This document shows, piece by piece, positions 43,439 to 53,063 of a DNA stretch of 64,000 bases. The stretch covers positions 64,001 through 128,000 of the forward strand of contig NZ_JARXWF010000008.1 in the NCBI RefSeq assembly GCF_029892605.1. Direction: 5' to 3'. The notes under the pieces are model-generated. The model worked only from the letters and a program-made list of their open reading frames with translations, had not been told where the DNA came from and searched no databases. The position numbers and the translations under genes were made by a program. Each line of letters opens with the position of its first letter. The first letter of the stretch is position 1. The stretch is from Parabacteroides sp. PM6-13. GTDB taxonomy: Bacteria > Bacteroidota > Bacteroidia > Bacteroidales > Tannerellaceae.

Positions 43439-44230
43439 TTAGTATTTATCTTGTGGTTTAACGGCTATTTTGCTGACGAATGCCAGCTTCTCTGTGGTAT
43501 AATCAAACTGGTAAAACCCGTCGGCACCGATCAAAAACAACAGGCCGTTCATCGGGATGACATCGTAGGCATCGATACCATTGGCTTCGGGTATTTTGGA
43601 AAGATCATCCATCCATACCGGATTTTCGGGATCAGTAATGTCGAACACCTTCAATCCATTGTCGCAAACAAATAATTTGTTACCGTCGATGCCCAGCCCG
43701 CGGGGACGTGTCAAGCTGGTATTCACGTTCACCAGATCCGGATCAGACGGATTGGAGATATTGTAGATATGCATCTCATTGGCACCACGGAAGCAGAGAT
43801 TATTATCTGAGCTCAGTGTTACATAAGCATAATTGCCCGCGGCAACCACCGGGTCACAACTGGTGATATGGGACACATGCGACATAAAACTCGGGAATTC
43901 CGGGCGGGTGATATTATAAATATACATGCCCGAACGGGAGCCGATAAACAACAAGGTATCCATCGCAAACAACGTCTCCGCGTCGGACCGCAGACTTTGG
44001 TCTTTTCCTTTCAGGTAGGTGGGTTTTTTAGCGTCTGAGATATCAAATGTCTTTAGGCTATGACTATCGACCGTGTAGAGATTATCACCGTGGATGGTGA
44101 ACCGCGCCATAGAGCCTCCCTGCCCGGTATCGTTGCCCGCATAATAGCCCTCCGAATCACTGCAACCTGTCAACAACACAAAAACAAACGCTACCAAGCT
44201 ATATATATAATGCCATCTATTCTTTTTCAT
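43439..44230 (-). CDS. LVIVD repeat lipoprotein
   Basis: 263 residues from ATG 44230, with a lipobox (FVFVLLTGC). The mature protein is a propeller of LVIVD-type repeats: NLYTVDSHSLKTFDISDAKKPTYL, GMYIYNITRPEFPSFMSHV, EMHIYNISNPSDPDLVN, LKVFDITDPENPVWMDD. Each blade has the xIYNIxxPxxPx pattern. It lies 5 nt before the barrel gene and 13 nt after the next upstream gene, so the three form an operon. Likely surface-located; ligand unknown. Confidence 0.85.
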   Translation of the reverse strand: MKKNRWHYIYSLVAFVFVLLTGCSDSEGYYAGNDTGQGGSMARFTIHGDNLYTVDSHSLKTFDISDAKKPTYLKGKDQSLRSDAETLFAMDTLLFIGSRSGMYIYNITRPEFPSFMSHVSHITSCDPVVAAGNYAYVTLSSDNNLCFRGANEMHIYNISNPSDPDLVNVNTSLTRPRGLGIDGNKLFVCDNGLKVFDITDPENPVWMDDLSKIPEANGIDAYDVIPMNGLLFLIGADGFYQFDYTTEKLAFVSKIAVKPQDKY

Positions 44231-44243
44231 CTTCACTACTTTT

Positions 44244-44732
44244 TTAATTGTTTTTCTTCCATTCAATCAGAATCAAATCTTTTGGGCGATTCCCATAATA
44301 ATAATCATTTGTCGGGGAGAGAGGTTCAGGAAATATGTTTTTCTCACGGTGGGTTACTTGTTTGGCGGTCAGGTCGAAGGCTACCAGGTCGACAGCGTTA
44401 TCCAGATACAGGATATCCCCTTTGATAGCCATATCCAGGCAGCCGGGTACGCGTATAAAGCCTTCATTGACCGGGCTTGTGGGGTTGCTGTTGTTGATCA
44501 CATGTACACCTTTGTAGCGCTCGTTGATGTAAATGTAGGGATGTTTGTGGTAGATCTTGCCGGGATTGATTAGCTCCTGCGGATCGGATTGATAGACAAC
44601 AGAACGTTCCAGTTCGGCGCGTTCCATAAAGATCGGATTGTACTCTCCTCTTCTTTCCCATCCCCACCAGGAGGACGCCGTTGTCAGGAAGACAACACTA
44701 AATAACAACAACACATTCAGTACTTTTCTCAT
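44244..44732 (-). CDS. Small exported LVIVD-like protein
   Basis: 162 residues with a signal peptide (MRKVLNVLLLFSVVFLTTASS). HPYIYINERYKGVHVINNSNPTSPVNEGFIRVPGCLDMAIKGDILYLDNAVDLVAFDL is two blades of the LVIVD type, too few for a full propeller. It heads the minus-strand three-gene cluster. It may act with the next gene's propeller. No lipobox is present. Confidence 0.7.
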   Translation of the reverse strand: MRKVLNVLLLFSVVFLTTASSWWGWERRGEYNPIFMERAELERSVVYQSDPQELINPGKIYHKHPYIYINERYKGVHVINNSNPTSPVNEGFIRVPGCLDMAIKGDILYLDNAVDLVAFDLTAKQVTHREKNIFPEPLSPTNDYYYGNRPKDLILIEWKKNN

Positions 44733-44844
44733 AATGCTCCATATTAATGTTTGATAATCTTATAGATGCTGCTTTTTGAAAAAGTGCTGCATAATATTAA
44801 AAAAGTTAAAGAATTGGAGAAGTCAAAGAAGGAATGGATGGTGG

Positions 44845-44890
44845 AAGCCGCGTAGCGGTGACCTGTATACAGGTCGCCGCTACGCGGCTT
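44845..44890. repeat. Palindrome with GCCGCGTAGCGG core
   Basis: A 46-bp palindrome with only one pair mismatched (a T/G pair). Each arm carries AAGCCGCGTAGCGG, and the centre is GACCTGTATACAGGTC. The core matches that of the palindromes around the transposase at 48 kb. It lies in the 211-bp gap upstream of the LVIVD cluster and downstream of mutS. Confidence 0.88.
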
Positions 44891-44943
44891 TTACCTTCGA
44901 CGTAGATATCTCTCAATTAATTTATAAAATGCGCCGCAACAAA

Positions 44944-47559
44944 CTACTTCCCCGTGATGATCTTCCGGATCTCACTTAGTTTGTTAAGTGCTTCTAAAGG
45001 GGTGAGGTTGTTGACGTCCATGTTTTTGATTTCATCGCGCACCTGGCTGAGTATCGGGTCGTCGAGCTGGAAGAAGTTCAATTGGAATCCCTCTCCGCCG
45101 GCGGCTATCTCTTTCATCGGTTTGGCTATTCCGTTCTGGCGGTTTTCCGATTCGAGCTGTTTCAGTATTTCGTTGGAGCGTTTCACGATGCTCTTCGGCA
45201 TCCCGGCCATCCGGGCGACGTGGATACCAAAGCTGTGTTCGCTTCCTCCTTTGGTCAGTTTGCGCAGGAAGATTACCTTATTACCCACCTCTTTGACGGA
45301 TACATTGAAGTTCTTGATCCGTTTAAAGGAACGTTCCATCTCGTTCAACTCATGGTAGTGGGTGGCAAAAAGCGTTTTGGCCCGTGCTTGCGGATGTTCA
45401 TGAATGTATTCTACGATGGCCCAGGCAATGGAGATACCATCGTAGGTGCTGGTGCCGCGTCCCAATTCATCGAAGAGAACCAGGCTGCGCGGGGAGAGGT
45501 TATTCAAGATGTCCGAGGCTTCGTTCATCTCCACCATAAAGGTCGATTCGCCCAACGAGATATTATCGGACGCCCCGACGCGGGTAAAGATCTTATCCAC
45601 AATACCAATCTTCGCGCTATCGGCCGGCACGAAACAACCCACCTGTGCCATCAATACGATCAACGCCGTTTGCCGCAACAATGCCGACTTACCGGCCATA
45701 TTCGGTCCCGTAATGATCAATATCTGCTGCTTCTTGCTGTCCATATAGACATCGTTGGTGATATAAGGTTCGTCGGGTGGCAATTGTTTTTCGATCACCG
45801 GGTGACGGCCCGCCTTGATATCGATCGCATCCGATTCGTTGATCTCCGGACGGATATAGTGGTTCTGCTGAGCCGCTTTGGCAAAGGAGAGCAGACAGTC
45901 GAGCTGCCCGATCAGATTGGCATTCAATTGAATGGGCGGGATATATTCGGCCAGCGAGAGCACCAACTCATTGAAAATGCGGGATTCCAGCGCCAATATC
46001 TTTTCTTCTGCCCCGAGTATTTTCTCTTCATACTCCTTGAGCTCTTCCGTGATGTAGCGCTCGGCATTGACCAAGGTCTGTTTGCGGATCCACTCCGGCG
46101 GCACTTTGTCTTTATGGGTGTTGCGTACTTCGATATAATAACCGAAGACGTTATTGAAAGCAATTTTCAGGGTAGAGATGCCTGTGCGTTCCACTTCGCG
46201 TTGTTGCACCTTCAACAGGTAATCCTTGCCCGAATAGGCAATGCTGCGTAAATCGTCCAGTTCGGCGTTGACCCCGTGGGCAATCACGCCTCCTTTGTTC
46301 AGCAAGGCAGGCGGATCATTATTGACCTCCTCTTCGATACGCCGGCGGATGGTGTCGCATAGGTTCAGTTGTTCGCCAATCCGGGCGAGGCTCGGTTCGC
46401 CGCTCTCCATACAGACCTGTTTGATCGGCTCCAATGCACGCAAAGCCACCTTCAGTTGCACCACTTCACGCGGCGACACACGCCCTACGGCCACCTTGGA
46501 GATGATGCGTTCCAGGTCGCCAATCAGTTCCAACTGCCCTTCGATCAGTGTTTTCATCTCCGGATGACGGAAAAAATGGTCGACCACATCCTGGCGTTCG
46601 CGGATAGGACGCACATCTTTCAGCGGGAACAACAGCCAACGGCGCAACATACGCGATCCCATGGGAGAGACCGTTTTGTCGATGATGTTGAGTAGGCTCT
46701 TGCCTTCGTCGTTCATTGTGCTGACCAGTTCGAGGCTTCGCACCGTGAACTTATCGAGGCGCACATAGCGGTCTTCTTCGATACGTGCCAGAGAGGTGAT
46801 ATGCCCTATCTGTGTATGTTGTGTGGTGTCTAAGTAATGCAGGATAGCGCCGGCAGCGATCACACCCAGTTTCAGGTGATGCACCCCGAACCCTTTCAGG
46901 TTCTTGGTCTCAAAATGTTTCAATAGACGATCGTTGGCAGCATCGGCGCTGAACACCCAATCCTCCAGTTCGAACAAAAAGAAGCGGGGACCAAACGACT
47001 CTTCGAACCGCTTGCGGTTATTCCGTTCGATCAACACCTCTTTGGGCGAGAAATTATGGAGCAGTTTATCGACATAATCGGGTGTGCCTTCAGCCGTGAG
47101 AAATTCGCCGGTCGAGATATCCAGGAAAGCGATGCCGCAACTGTTTTTCTCGAAATGAACTGCCGCCAGGAAGTTATTCTCTTTGTGATTGAGGATCGTA
47201 TCGTTGATAGAAACGCCGGGCGTCACCAGCTCCGTGATGCCCCGTTTCACCAGCTTTTTGGTCATTTTGGGATCTTCCAATTGGTCGCAGATAGCCACGC
47301 GTTTGCCGGCACGCACCAGTTTGGGCAGATAGGTATCCAAAGCATGATGTGGGAAGCCCGCCATCTCGATGAACTGTCCGCCCCCATTGCTTTTCCGGGT
47401 CTGCACGATGCCCACAATCTCCGCTCCGACCACGGCATCCTCCCCATACATCTCATAGAAGTCGCCCACCCGGAACAACAGGATGGCATCAGGATGTTTC
47501 GCCTTGATTTCAAAATATTGCCGAATAAGAGGGGTATCGTTTATCTGTTGCTTTGCCAC
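44944..47559 (-). CDS. mutS: DNA mismatch repair protein MutS
   Basis: MutS binds mismatches and recruits MutL. The 871 residues are full length. The mismatch-wedge block near the N-terminus reads [17 protein letters not shown] (FYE motif), Walker A is [13 protein letters not shown], Walker B region is [16 protein letters not shown], and ATHYHEL follows. The C-terminal SSVxKL-like tail ends in [12 protein letters not shown] minus-strand -7 box lies at 47583-47590. It is the only gene on the minus strand between two repeat-rich gaps. Confidence 0.97.
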   Translation of the reverse strand: MAKQQINDTPLIRQYFEIKAKHPDAILLFRVGDFYEMYGEDAVVGAEIVGIVQTRKSNGGGQFIEMAGFPHHALDTYLPKLVRAGKRVAICDQLEDPKMTKKLVKRGITELVTPGVSINDTILNHKENNFLAAVHFEKNSCGIAFLDISTGEFLTAEGTPDYVDKLLHNFSPKEVLIERNNRKRFEESFGPRFFLFELEDWVFSADAANDRLLKHFETKNLKGFGVHHLKLGVIAAGAILHYLDTTQHTQIGHITSLARIEEDRYVRLDKFTVRSLELVSTMNDEGKSLLNIIDKTVSPMGSRMLRRWLLFPLKDVRPIRERQDVVDHFFRHPEMKTLIEGQLELIGDLERIISKVAVGRVSPREVVQLKVALRALEPIKQVCMESGEPSLARIGEQLNLCDTIRRRIEEEVNNDPPALLNKGGVIAHGVNAELDDLRSIAYSGKDYLLKVQQREVERTGISTLKIAFNNVFGYYIEVRNTHKDKVPPEWIRKQTLVNAERYITEELKEYEEKILGAEEKILALESRIFNELVLSLAEYIPPIQLNANLIGQLDCLLSFAKAAQQNHYIRPEINESDAIDIKAGRHPVIEKQLPPDEPYITNDVYMDSKKQQILIITGPNMAGKSALLRQTALIVLMAQVGCFVPADSAKIGIVDKIFTRVGASDNISLGESTFMVEMNEASDILNNLSPRSLVLFDELGRGTSTYDGISIAWAIVEYIHEHPQARAKTLFATHYHELNEMERSFKRIKNFNVSVKEVGNKVIFLRKLTKGGSEHSFGIHVARMAGMPKSIVKRSNEILKQLESENRQNGIAKPMKEIAAGGEGFQLNFFQLDDPILSQVRDEIKNMDVNNLTPLEALNKLSEIRKIITGK

Positions 47560-47582
47560 GTAGATCCTTTTTTATAGAAGGG

Positions 47583-47590
47583 CAAAGATA
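47583..47590 (-). promoter_or_regulatory. -7 box for mutS
   Basis: Minus-strand TATCTTTG matches TAnnTTTG, 24 nt before the ATG at 47559. Confidence 0.6.
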
Positions 47591-47714
47591 ACATCAAGCG
47601 GGCAGATTCGGAATGAAATCGGAGAATGTAGAATGTTAATAGATATTAACGCGCCCGGAATTTGAAAAAACTCCAACTTACAATTTGAAACTTCGGCAGG
47701 GATTTTTGCGCGAA

Positions 47715-47812
47715 AAGCAAGGACTATTTTAAATTAGTCCCGCGAGTAACACTTTTTAACGTATCGATTTGTAAGCAAAAGAGCCGTTTTAGTAACAATT
47801 TGTATTTTAACA
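47715..47812 (+). repeat. Dispersed intergenic repeat, copy B
   Basis: It shares the 22-nt core (47744-47765) with copies at 13950 and 63226. Before the core, GACTATTTTAAATTAGTC can form a small hairpin. After it, ATTTGTAAGCAAAA and TAACAATTTGTATTTTAA diverge from copies A and C. Confidence 0.8.
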
Positions 47813-47875
47813 TTTCCCTAAAAATGCATCAATAAGTCAGTCCGAATTGCCTTGTAGCGGTAATGTTTATCCATG

Positions 47876-48244
47876 CAACATAGCACCACTACGTGGCGCA
47901 ATTGTTGGTGTATCAGACAACCCCGCGCTTACGCACGGGGCTGGATACATACCGCCGCTACGCGGTTTTGTCCAATCCCCATGCAGTTATGATGCGCTCC
48001 TTACGCTGTTATGGATGCGATTCTTACGCTGTTATGGACAATGACTTCAATGTGGGGGGAGATCAATTCCCCTAATAATATTTTGTATTTTGTTATGCCT
48101 GTCTATTTTGTGCCGATCCGTTTATTTTGCGTCGATCCGTCTATGTTGTGCCGATAGCCGCATAGCGGCGGGATGCACACAGCCCCGTGCGTGAGCGCGG
48201 GGTCAAGCGTTTGCAATAAAAATGTGCCGCGTAGCGGTACTATG
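47876..48244. repeat. Left palindromic element of the IS200-like/RAYT unit
   Basis: It begins CAACATAGCACCACTACGTG and ends GTGCCGCGTAGCGGTACTATG-like (last 20 nt), which is its imperfect reverse complement. Inside lie CCCCGCGCTTACGCACGGGG with its counterpart CCCCGTGCGTGAGCGCGGGG, and CCGCCGCTACGCGG with CCGCATAGCGGCGG, so the palindromes are nested. The first 95 bp repeat almost exactly at 48763. Confidence 0.85.
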
Positions 48245-48302
48245 TAATAAGATATTTTATACCTTTGAAAAATCACCGAAACCAACCAAACCTAATGTGA
48301 AT

Positions 48303-48770
48303 ATGGCAAACACGTATGGTAAAATATATCTCCAGCTGGTCTTTGCTGTCAAAAAACGGGAATCATTAATCAAAGAATCTATTCGGGAAGAAATTCAGAA
48401 ATACATGACTGGTGTTATAACAAACAAAGGATGCAAATTATATGCTATCTATATAAATCCGGATCATGTCCATATGCTGGTTTGCTTGCACCCGGCCATT
48501 TCTGTATCGACTCTTGTCAGAGATATTAAGTCCAATGTTTCTAAGTTTATTAATGAAAAGAGACTTACTTCTTTCCATTTCCAATGGCAGGAAGGGTATG
48601 GTGTTTTCTCTTATTCCGCTTCCCATGTAGGGGCTGTTGTCAACTATATATTAAACCAACCCGAGCATCATAAAAAACGAGATTTCAAGGCGGAATATAT
48701 GGACCTTCTTCAAAAATTCGGAGTCGAATATGATGAACAATATCTTTTTGATTGGATTTTGTCAACATAG
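48303..48770 (+). CDS. tnpA: IS200/IS605-family (REP-associated-like) Y1 transposase
   Basis: 155 residues from ATG 48303. The HUH motif is HVH in NPDHVHMLVCL, and the nucleophilic tyrosine is in VVNYILNQPEHHKK. The N-terminal MANTYGKIYLQLVFAVKKRE is typical of the Bacteroidota IS200-like group. There is no tnpB. The gene is bracketed by related nested palindromes, the layout expected for a RAYT that mobilises REP-like hairpins. The stop codon TAG lies within the right element's terminal CATAG. The protein looks intact. Confidence 0.9.
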   Translation: MANTYGKIYLQLVFAVKKRESLIKESIREEIQKYMTGVITNKGCKLYAIYINPDHVHMLVCLHPAISVSTLVRDIKSNVSKFINEKRLTSFHFQWQEGYGVFSYSASHVGAVVNYILNQPEHHKKRDFKAEYMDLLQKFGVEYDEQYLFDWILST

Positions 48771-48974
48771 CACCACTACGTGGCGCAATGGTTTGTGCAT
48801 CAGCTAACCCCGCGCTTACGCACGGGGCTGGATACATACCGCCGCTACGCGGTTTTGTGCTGATCCGCCTATTTTGCGTCGATAGCCGCGTAGCGGCGAT
48901 CTGTTTTACAGCCCCGTGTGTAAGCGCGGGGTAATAAATTGTGTAATAATAATGTGCCGCGTAGCGGTACTATG
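48763..48974. repeat. Right palindromic element of the IS200-like/RAYT unit
   Basis: The first 95 bp (48763-48857) nearly repeat 47876-47970. The second half gives the inverted partners: CCGCGTAGCGGCG, CCCCGTGTGTAAGCGCGGGG and a terminal GTGCCGCGTAGCGGTACTAT. It is shorter than the left copy by the central 150 bp. Confidence 0.85.
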
Positions 48975-48987
48975 TAAAATGAATTTT

Positions 48988-49040
48988 TGCACTCCCATAG
49001 TGCATTTTTCTCTAATTTTTGCACTCTCACAGTGCATTTC
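48988..49040. terminator. Two tandem short hairpins
   Basis: TGCACTCCCATAGTGCA (48988-49004, followed by five T) and TGCACTCTCACAGTGCA (49020-49036) have the same 6-bp stem and are 15 nt apart. The layout is like the tandem hairpins at 28592 and 61930. Confidence 0.65.
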
Positions 49041-49106
49041 TCTCTTTTACGCTCAAAATCCCTTTTTATTACGAATGCATTGCTGCTAAGTGACAGGAAT
49101 TTTCTC

Positions 49107-49114
49107 TATTTTTG
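49107..49114 (+). promoter_or_regulatory. -7 box for the Ig-like lipoprotein operon
   Basis: TATTTTTG matches TAnnTTTG. It lies 24 nt before ATG 49139 and shows that the upstream in-frame TTG at 49112 cannot be the start. Confidence 0.65.
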
Positions 49115-49138
49115 TCCCTGCGACAAGAAATAAATAAT

Positions 49139-51046
49139 ATGAATAATCAATATACGCGTGGCAGCCTTATTTTGATCAATAGCGTACTGCTGTTGATTTT
49201 GATCTATTCGTGTGCCAGTATCGGAAGCCCTAATGGGGGGCCTTACGATGAAGAACCGCCCAAATATGTGTCGAGTACTCCCGCCCCCAATCAGACCAAC
49301 TTCAAAGGGAAGAAGATAGAGATCCTGTTCGATGAATTGGTGCAATTGGAGAAACCGGCCGAGAATGTGATTATCACACCTCCGCAGCGGCAGATGCCTG
49401 TGATACGGGCAACCGGGAAAAAGGTATCGGTGGAGCTGAAAGATACGATGCTTGAGAATACAACCTATACGCTTGACTTCACCAACTCGATTGTCGACAA
49501 CAACGAAAAAAATGTGTTGGAAAACTACACCTTTGCCTTCTCTACCGGCGATGTGATCGATACGCTGGAGATAGCCGGGATATTGCTCAACGCGGAGAAC
49601 CTCGAACCGATGCCGGGTATCACGATTGGTTTGCACAGCAACCTGGAGGATTCGGCTTTTGTGAAAGAGGTGTTTACCCGTACGTCGCGTACCAACGAGC
49701 GGGGACGGTTTACGATCCGCAATATCGCGCCGGGTACCTACCGCCTGTATGCGTTGAATGACATGAGCCGGGATTATAAGTTCGATAACCCGACTGAAGA
49801 TATTGCTTTTGAAGAGATGCCCATTACCCCGACTTTTGAGTTTGCCGAGCGGATGGATACCGTTTGGGTGGATAGTGTGACGATCGATTCGATCAATCTG
49901 GTTGGTTATACCCGCTTTCTGCCCGACGATGTGACGCTTTTCCTTTTTAAGGAGAAATTTGAACGGCAGTATATGATGCGCCCCGAAAGAGCGGAGAATC
50001 ATTTGTTTGCATTGAAATTTAACGCACCGCTCGATACCGTGCCTCTGCCTGTTCCCCTCAATTTTGAGCCGGCCGACAGTAGCTGGTTTGTGATTCAGAC
50101 AGCCGACGAAAGGCGGACAGCCAATTTCTGGATCACCGATTCGACTGTATGGGCCTTGGATACCCTGCAGATGGAATTGACCTATTCGATAAGCGATTCG
50201 TTGAATATGCTGGTGCCCAAGACCGATACGATCATGGCCACCATGCGTCGCCGTGCGAACGACAATCGCCGCTCGCGCAAGAAGGATGACGAGCCGGAAC
50301 CCATTCAATTTCTGGGTATAAATGCTTCGACATCCTCTTCCATGAACCTGCACGACACCTTGTTTGTCTCTTTCAATGAGCCGATCAAGGAATTATTGCC
50401 CGAGCTGTTTGTCTTGGAGCAGAAGGTCGATACGTTATGGGAGCCCGCCACGTTTGAGATGCGACCCGACTCCACCAACTCGCTCCGTTTCCTGATCAAG
50501 CGCAAATGGAATTACGGGGAGGAATATCGTTTGCTGGTCGATTCGGCGACGATCTTCAGCGTCTACGACCGTTGGAACGATACCTTTAGCGGCGCATTCA
50601 AATTCAAGACCAGAGAGGAATATGGCCATTTATATATCAACATACATGGTGTCGACACGACCGCTTTCGTCGAATTATTGGATAAGAGCGACCAACCGGT
50701 GCGCAAGGCGAAGGTGACCAACGGCGGTGTGCTCTTTATGGATTTGGCGCCTAATACCTACTATGCCCGTTTGGTGATCGACGCGAATGGAAACGGTCTT
50801 TGGGATACCGGTAAATATGCCGACAAACTACAGCCGGAGAAGGTCTACTATTGCCCGAAGGCGATGGAAATCATTGTCAACTGGGAGACGGAGGAAGATT
50901 GGTTTGTTCTCGATACGCCGATCGAGCAGCAGAAGCCGTTGGATATCACCAAGAACAAACCGAAAGAAAAGCAAGAACGACAACAACGAGACCATAGAAA
51001 TGAAGGAAAAAGACAATCGTCGTCGCGCAGTACGCTATCGTTCTAA
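49139..51046 (+). CDS. Ig-like (Big_5) domain lipoprotein
   Basis: 635 residues from ATG 49139. The signal peptide ends in a lipobox-like LILIYSC (mature Cys near residue 25), followed by ASIGSPNGGPYDEEPPKYVSSTPAPNQTNF, a hallmark of Bacteroidota Big_5 proteins. The first Ig-like domain covers about residues 35-130; a carboxypeptidase-regulatory-like domain follows (GRFTIRNIAPGTYRLYALND), and later domains are less clear. The protein is probably surface-exposed. Its 3' end overlaps the DUF3108 gene by 47 nt in another frame. Function unknown. Confidence 0.82.
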   Translation: MNNQYTRGSLILINSVLLLILIYSCASIGSPNGGPYDEEPPKYVSSTPAPNQTNFKGKKIEILFDELVQLEKPAENVIITPPQRQMPVIRATGKKVSVELKDTMLENTTYTLDFTNSIVDNNEKNVLENYTFAFSTGDVIDTLEIAGILLNAENLEPMPGITIGLHSNLEDSAFVKEVFTRTSRTNERGRFTIRNIAPGTYRLYALNDMSRDYKFDNPTEDIAFEEMPITPTFEFAERMDTVWVDSVTIDSINLVGYTRFLPDDVTLFLFKEKFERQYMMRPERAENHLFALKFNAPLDTVPLPVPLNFEPADSSWFVIQTADERRTANFWITDSTVWALDTLQMELTYSISDSLNMLVPKTDTIMATMRRRANDNRRSRKKDDEPEPIQFLGINASTSSSMNLHDTLFVSFNEPIKELLPELFVLEQKVDTLWEPATFEMRPDSTNSLRFLIKRKWNYGEEYRLLVDSATIFSVYDRWNDTFSGAFKFKTREEYGHLYINIHGVDTTAFVELLDKSDQPVRKAKVTNGGVLFMDLAPNTYYARLVIDANGNGLWDTGKYADKLQPEKVYYCPKAMEIIVNWETEEDWFVLDTPIEQQKPLDITKNKPKEKQERQQRDHRNEGKRQSSSRSTLSF

Positions 51047-51869
51047 AGGGACGTTCTGCCTGATTTTTCTTCTCTTTTTGAGCATCACGCATGTGGCCCG
51101 GGCACAATGTCTGCAGGGAACGACTGTTTTTAGTGCCGAAGAGAAGGTAGAGTTCGATGTCTATTTCAAATGGGGTCTCCTCATGACCAAAGGGGGTAGT
51201 GCCTCGATCACGATCAAAGAGAAGACCTACGAAGGCATGCCCTGCTGGAACAGCGAATTGCTGTTGTGGTCGACCGGCATGATCGATAAGGTATTCTCCA
51301 TCCGCGATACGATAGAAAACTACATTGGCAAGGCGGATCAACGCCTATTGTTTGCCACCAAACGCTCCGACGAAGGGGGCTATTACCAGATCGACAACCT
51401 GACCTATTCCTACCAGGGCGAAGCGACCCATGTGCATGCTTTCCGGCGCAACCGCGAGCGGGTGAAGGCCGATACGGTCTTGGTCGGGGGTAGCTGTGTG
51501 TTGGATATCTTGGGCGCGCTTATGTATGCCCGTTCCTTTGACTGGAACAAGATGGAGCTGAGCCATCGCTATCAGCTCCAAGTGGCGATGGGGAAGACAG
51601 TGATCCCGATCAGTTACCGGTATGAAGGGCAACAGATCGTGGAAAAGAATAATGTGAAATACCGCGCCCGTTATTTTATCATCGACATTTTCGACGATGC
51701 TTTTACCCAAAGCAAAGAGGCGATGGAGATATGGATTGGCGACGATGCGAACCACCTCCCTGTTAAAGTGAGGGCCAAACTGAAGCTGGGCGCCATGGAG
51801 GCCTATTATAGCTCATCTGCGAACTTGCGCTATCCGCTGGACTGTCGGGTAGAAATTCCTAAAAAATAA
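51000..51869 (+). CDS. DUF3108 family exported protein
   Basis: 289 residues from ATG 51000. A basic N-terminus precedes a signal peptide (FCLIFLLFLSITHVARAQ). The mature part (EEKVEFDVYFKWGLLMTKGGSASITIKEKTYEGMPCW... MEIWIGDDANHLPVKVRAKLKLGAMEAYY) is a typical DUF3108 domain, predicted lipid- or lipoprotein-binding beta fold. The start lies inside the upstream gene, so translation is probably coupled. The CapA-like gene follows after 17 nt. Confidence 0.85.
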   Translation: MKEKDNRRRAVRYRSKGTFCLIFLLFLSITHVARAQCLQGTTVFSAEEKVEFDVYFKWGLLMTKGGSASITIKEKTYEGMPCWNSELLLWSTGMIDKVFSIRDTIENYIGKADQRLLFATKRSDEGGYYQIDNLTYSYQGEATHVHAFRRNRERVKADTVLVGGSCVLDILGALMYARSFDWNKMELSHRYQLQVAMGKTVIPISYRYEGQQIVEKNNVKYRARYFIIDIFDDAFTQSKEAMEIWIGDDANHLPVKVRAKLKLGAMEAYYSSSANLRYPLDCRVEIPKK

Positions 51870-51886
51870 AAGAGAGGTCCCGCTCT

Positions 51887-53056
51887 ATGAGGTGGCGAAA
51901 ACAGATCATTCCGGTTATCTCAGGCTTGATGTTATGGGGTATAACCGCTTGTTCTCTATCCTCCAAAAAGGAGGAGCCTGCCGTTTTTCCGGAGGCGGTT
52001 ACGGAGGAGATCATCCCTTCTGACACACTTCGTCTATTGTTTGCCGGCGACCTACTTATTCATACGGCACTCTATCCCTCTGCCTGGTCGGAAGGGGGCG
52101 ATAGCAGCTACCGCTTTTCGCTTCCTTTCCAGGATGTCAAAGACTATATCTCTTCGGCGGATGTCAGCGTTGCCAACCTCGAGGTGCCTTTAGGTGGGAA
52201 ACCTTACAGCGGCTATCCGATGTTTTCATCCCCTTCGGAGATAGCGGACGCGGTGAAAGAGACCGGTTTCGATATCCTGTTGTTGGCCAATAACCACGCC
52301 GTCGACCGGGGCAGGAGAGGGGTGGAGCGTACGTTGGACTACCTGGATCGCCTGGGACTGACATATACCGGTGCCTTTCGTGACTCCTTGGAGCGAAGTG
52401 AAAAATATCCTTTATTGATCGATCGGAACCATATCCGCGTCGCCCTACTCAATTACACCTACGGAACCAATGGGATGCCTGTGACGCCGCCTGTCGTTGT
52501 CAACAGGATCGACACGCTTCAGATGCGCGAAGATATCCGTAAGGCGCGAGAGCAAAAGGTGGATTATATCATTGCTTGCCTGCATTGGGGGTATGAATAT
52601 CAACAAAAGGAACATGCCGAGCAGAGGGAAGTTGCCCGTTTTCTGGCCGATGAGGGGATAGATCTGATCGTAGGCGGCCACCCGCATGTGGTGCAACCCT
52701 ATAAGGAGATCACCCGAAAAACGGGAGAGGTTGTGCCGGTGATCTATTCCCTGGGCAATTTCATCTCCAACCAACAGTGGCGCTATGCCGATGGAGGCAT
52801 TGTGTTCGATGTGACGCTGATTAAAAAGAAAGATGCACCGGTGACAGCCTCTTTTGCCTACGAGCCTGTTTGGGTGAATAAGTATCCAACGAACGGAAAA
52901 GCGGTGTATCGCCTGATTCCGGTCAACCGTTTTTACCATGATCCCGGGAAATACGATCTGGACGCCGATAGACGCTACCGAATGGAGGAGTTCTACCTGG
53001 ATACCCGTCGCCTACTGCCCGATCTTCCTTATAGCGAGTATTACGGATATCCCTGA
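51887..53056 (+). CDS. CapA-family metallophosphatase-like lipoprotein
   Basis: 389 residues with a lipobox (GLMLWGITAC). The CapA/PgsA metallophosphatase-like pattern is complete: LLFAGDLLIH, VSVANLEVPLGG, ILLLANNHAVDRG, IIACLHWGYEY and IVGGHPHVVQPY, followed by YSLGNFISNQ. Relatives take part in poly-gamma-glutamate anchoring, but most Bacteroidota copies are uncharacterised. No pgsBC partner is present. It is the last gene of the 49139-53056 operon. Confidence 0.9.
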   Translation: MRWRKQIIPVISGLMLWGITACSLSSKKEEPAVFPEAVTEEIIPSDTLRLLFAGDLLIHTALYPSAWSEGGDSSYRFSLPFQDVKDYISSADVSVANLEVPLGGKPYSGYPMFSSPSEIADAVKETGFDILLLANNHAVDRGRRGVERTLDYLDRLGLTYTGAFRDSLERSEKYPLLIDRNHIRVALLNYTYGTNGMPVTPPVVVNRIDTLQMREDIRKAREQKVDYIIACLHWGYEYQQKEHAEQREVARFLADEGIDLIVGGHPHVVQPYKEITRKTGEVVPVIYSLGNFISNQQWRYADGGIVFDVTLIKKKDAPVTASFAYEPVWVNKYPTNGKAVYRLIPVNRFYHDPGKYDLDADRRYRMEEFYLDTRRLLPDLPYSEYYGYP

Positions 53057-53063
53057 TGAGGGT

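Larger units (their letters stand above)
47560..48302. other. 743-bp gene-free spacer with dispersed repeat and left transposase repeat
   Basis: Contents in order: the mutS promoter, copy B of the dispersed repeat (about 47715-47812), and the left palindromic element of the transposase unit (47876-48244). Within the latter, TTACGCTGTTATGGA is repeated in tandem at about 48001-48037, and TTTTGYGYCGATCCGTYTA-type units at about 48107-48146. No credible gene is present. Confidence 0.7.
48771..49138. other. 368-bp gene-free spacer after the transposase
   Basis: It contains most of the right palindrome, two tandem hairpins at 48988-49036, and the -7 box at 49107-49114. No gene is seen. Confidence 0.7.

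Noticed and set aside
45082-46251. 389-codon open frame on the + strand opposite mutS
   Set aside because: It lies entirely within mutS on the other strand, has no domain pattern or start signals, and is a codon-usage shadow of a full-length known gene.
49106-50353. 415-codon open frame on the minus strand opposite the Ig-like lipoprotein
   Set aside because: Rich in Arg, His and Gln in the way antisense frames are; the + strand has a signal peptide, a lipobox, family blocks and a -7 box.
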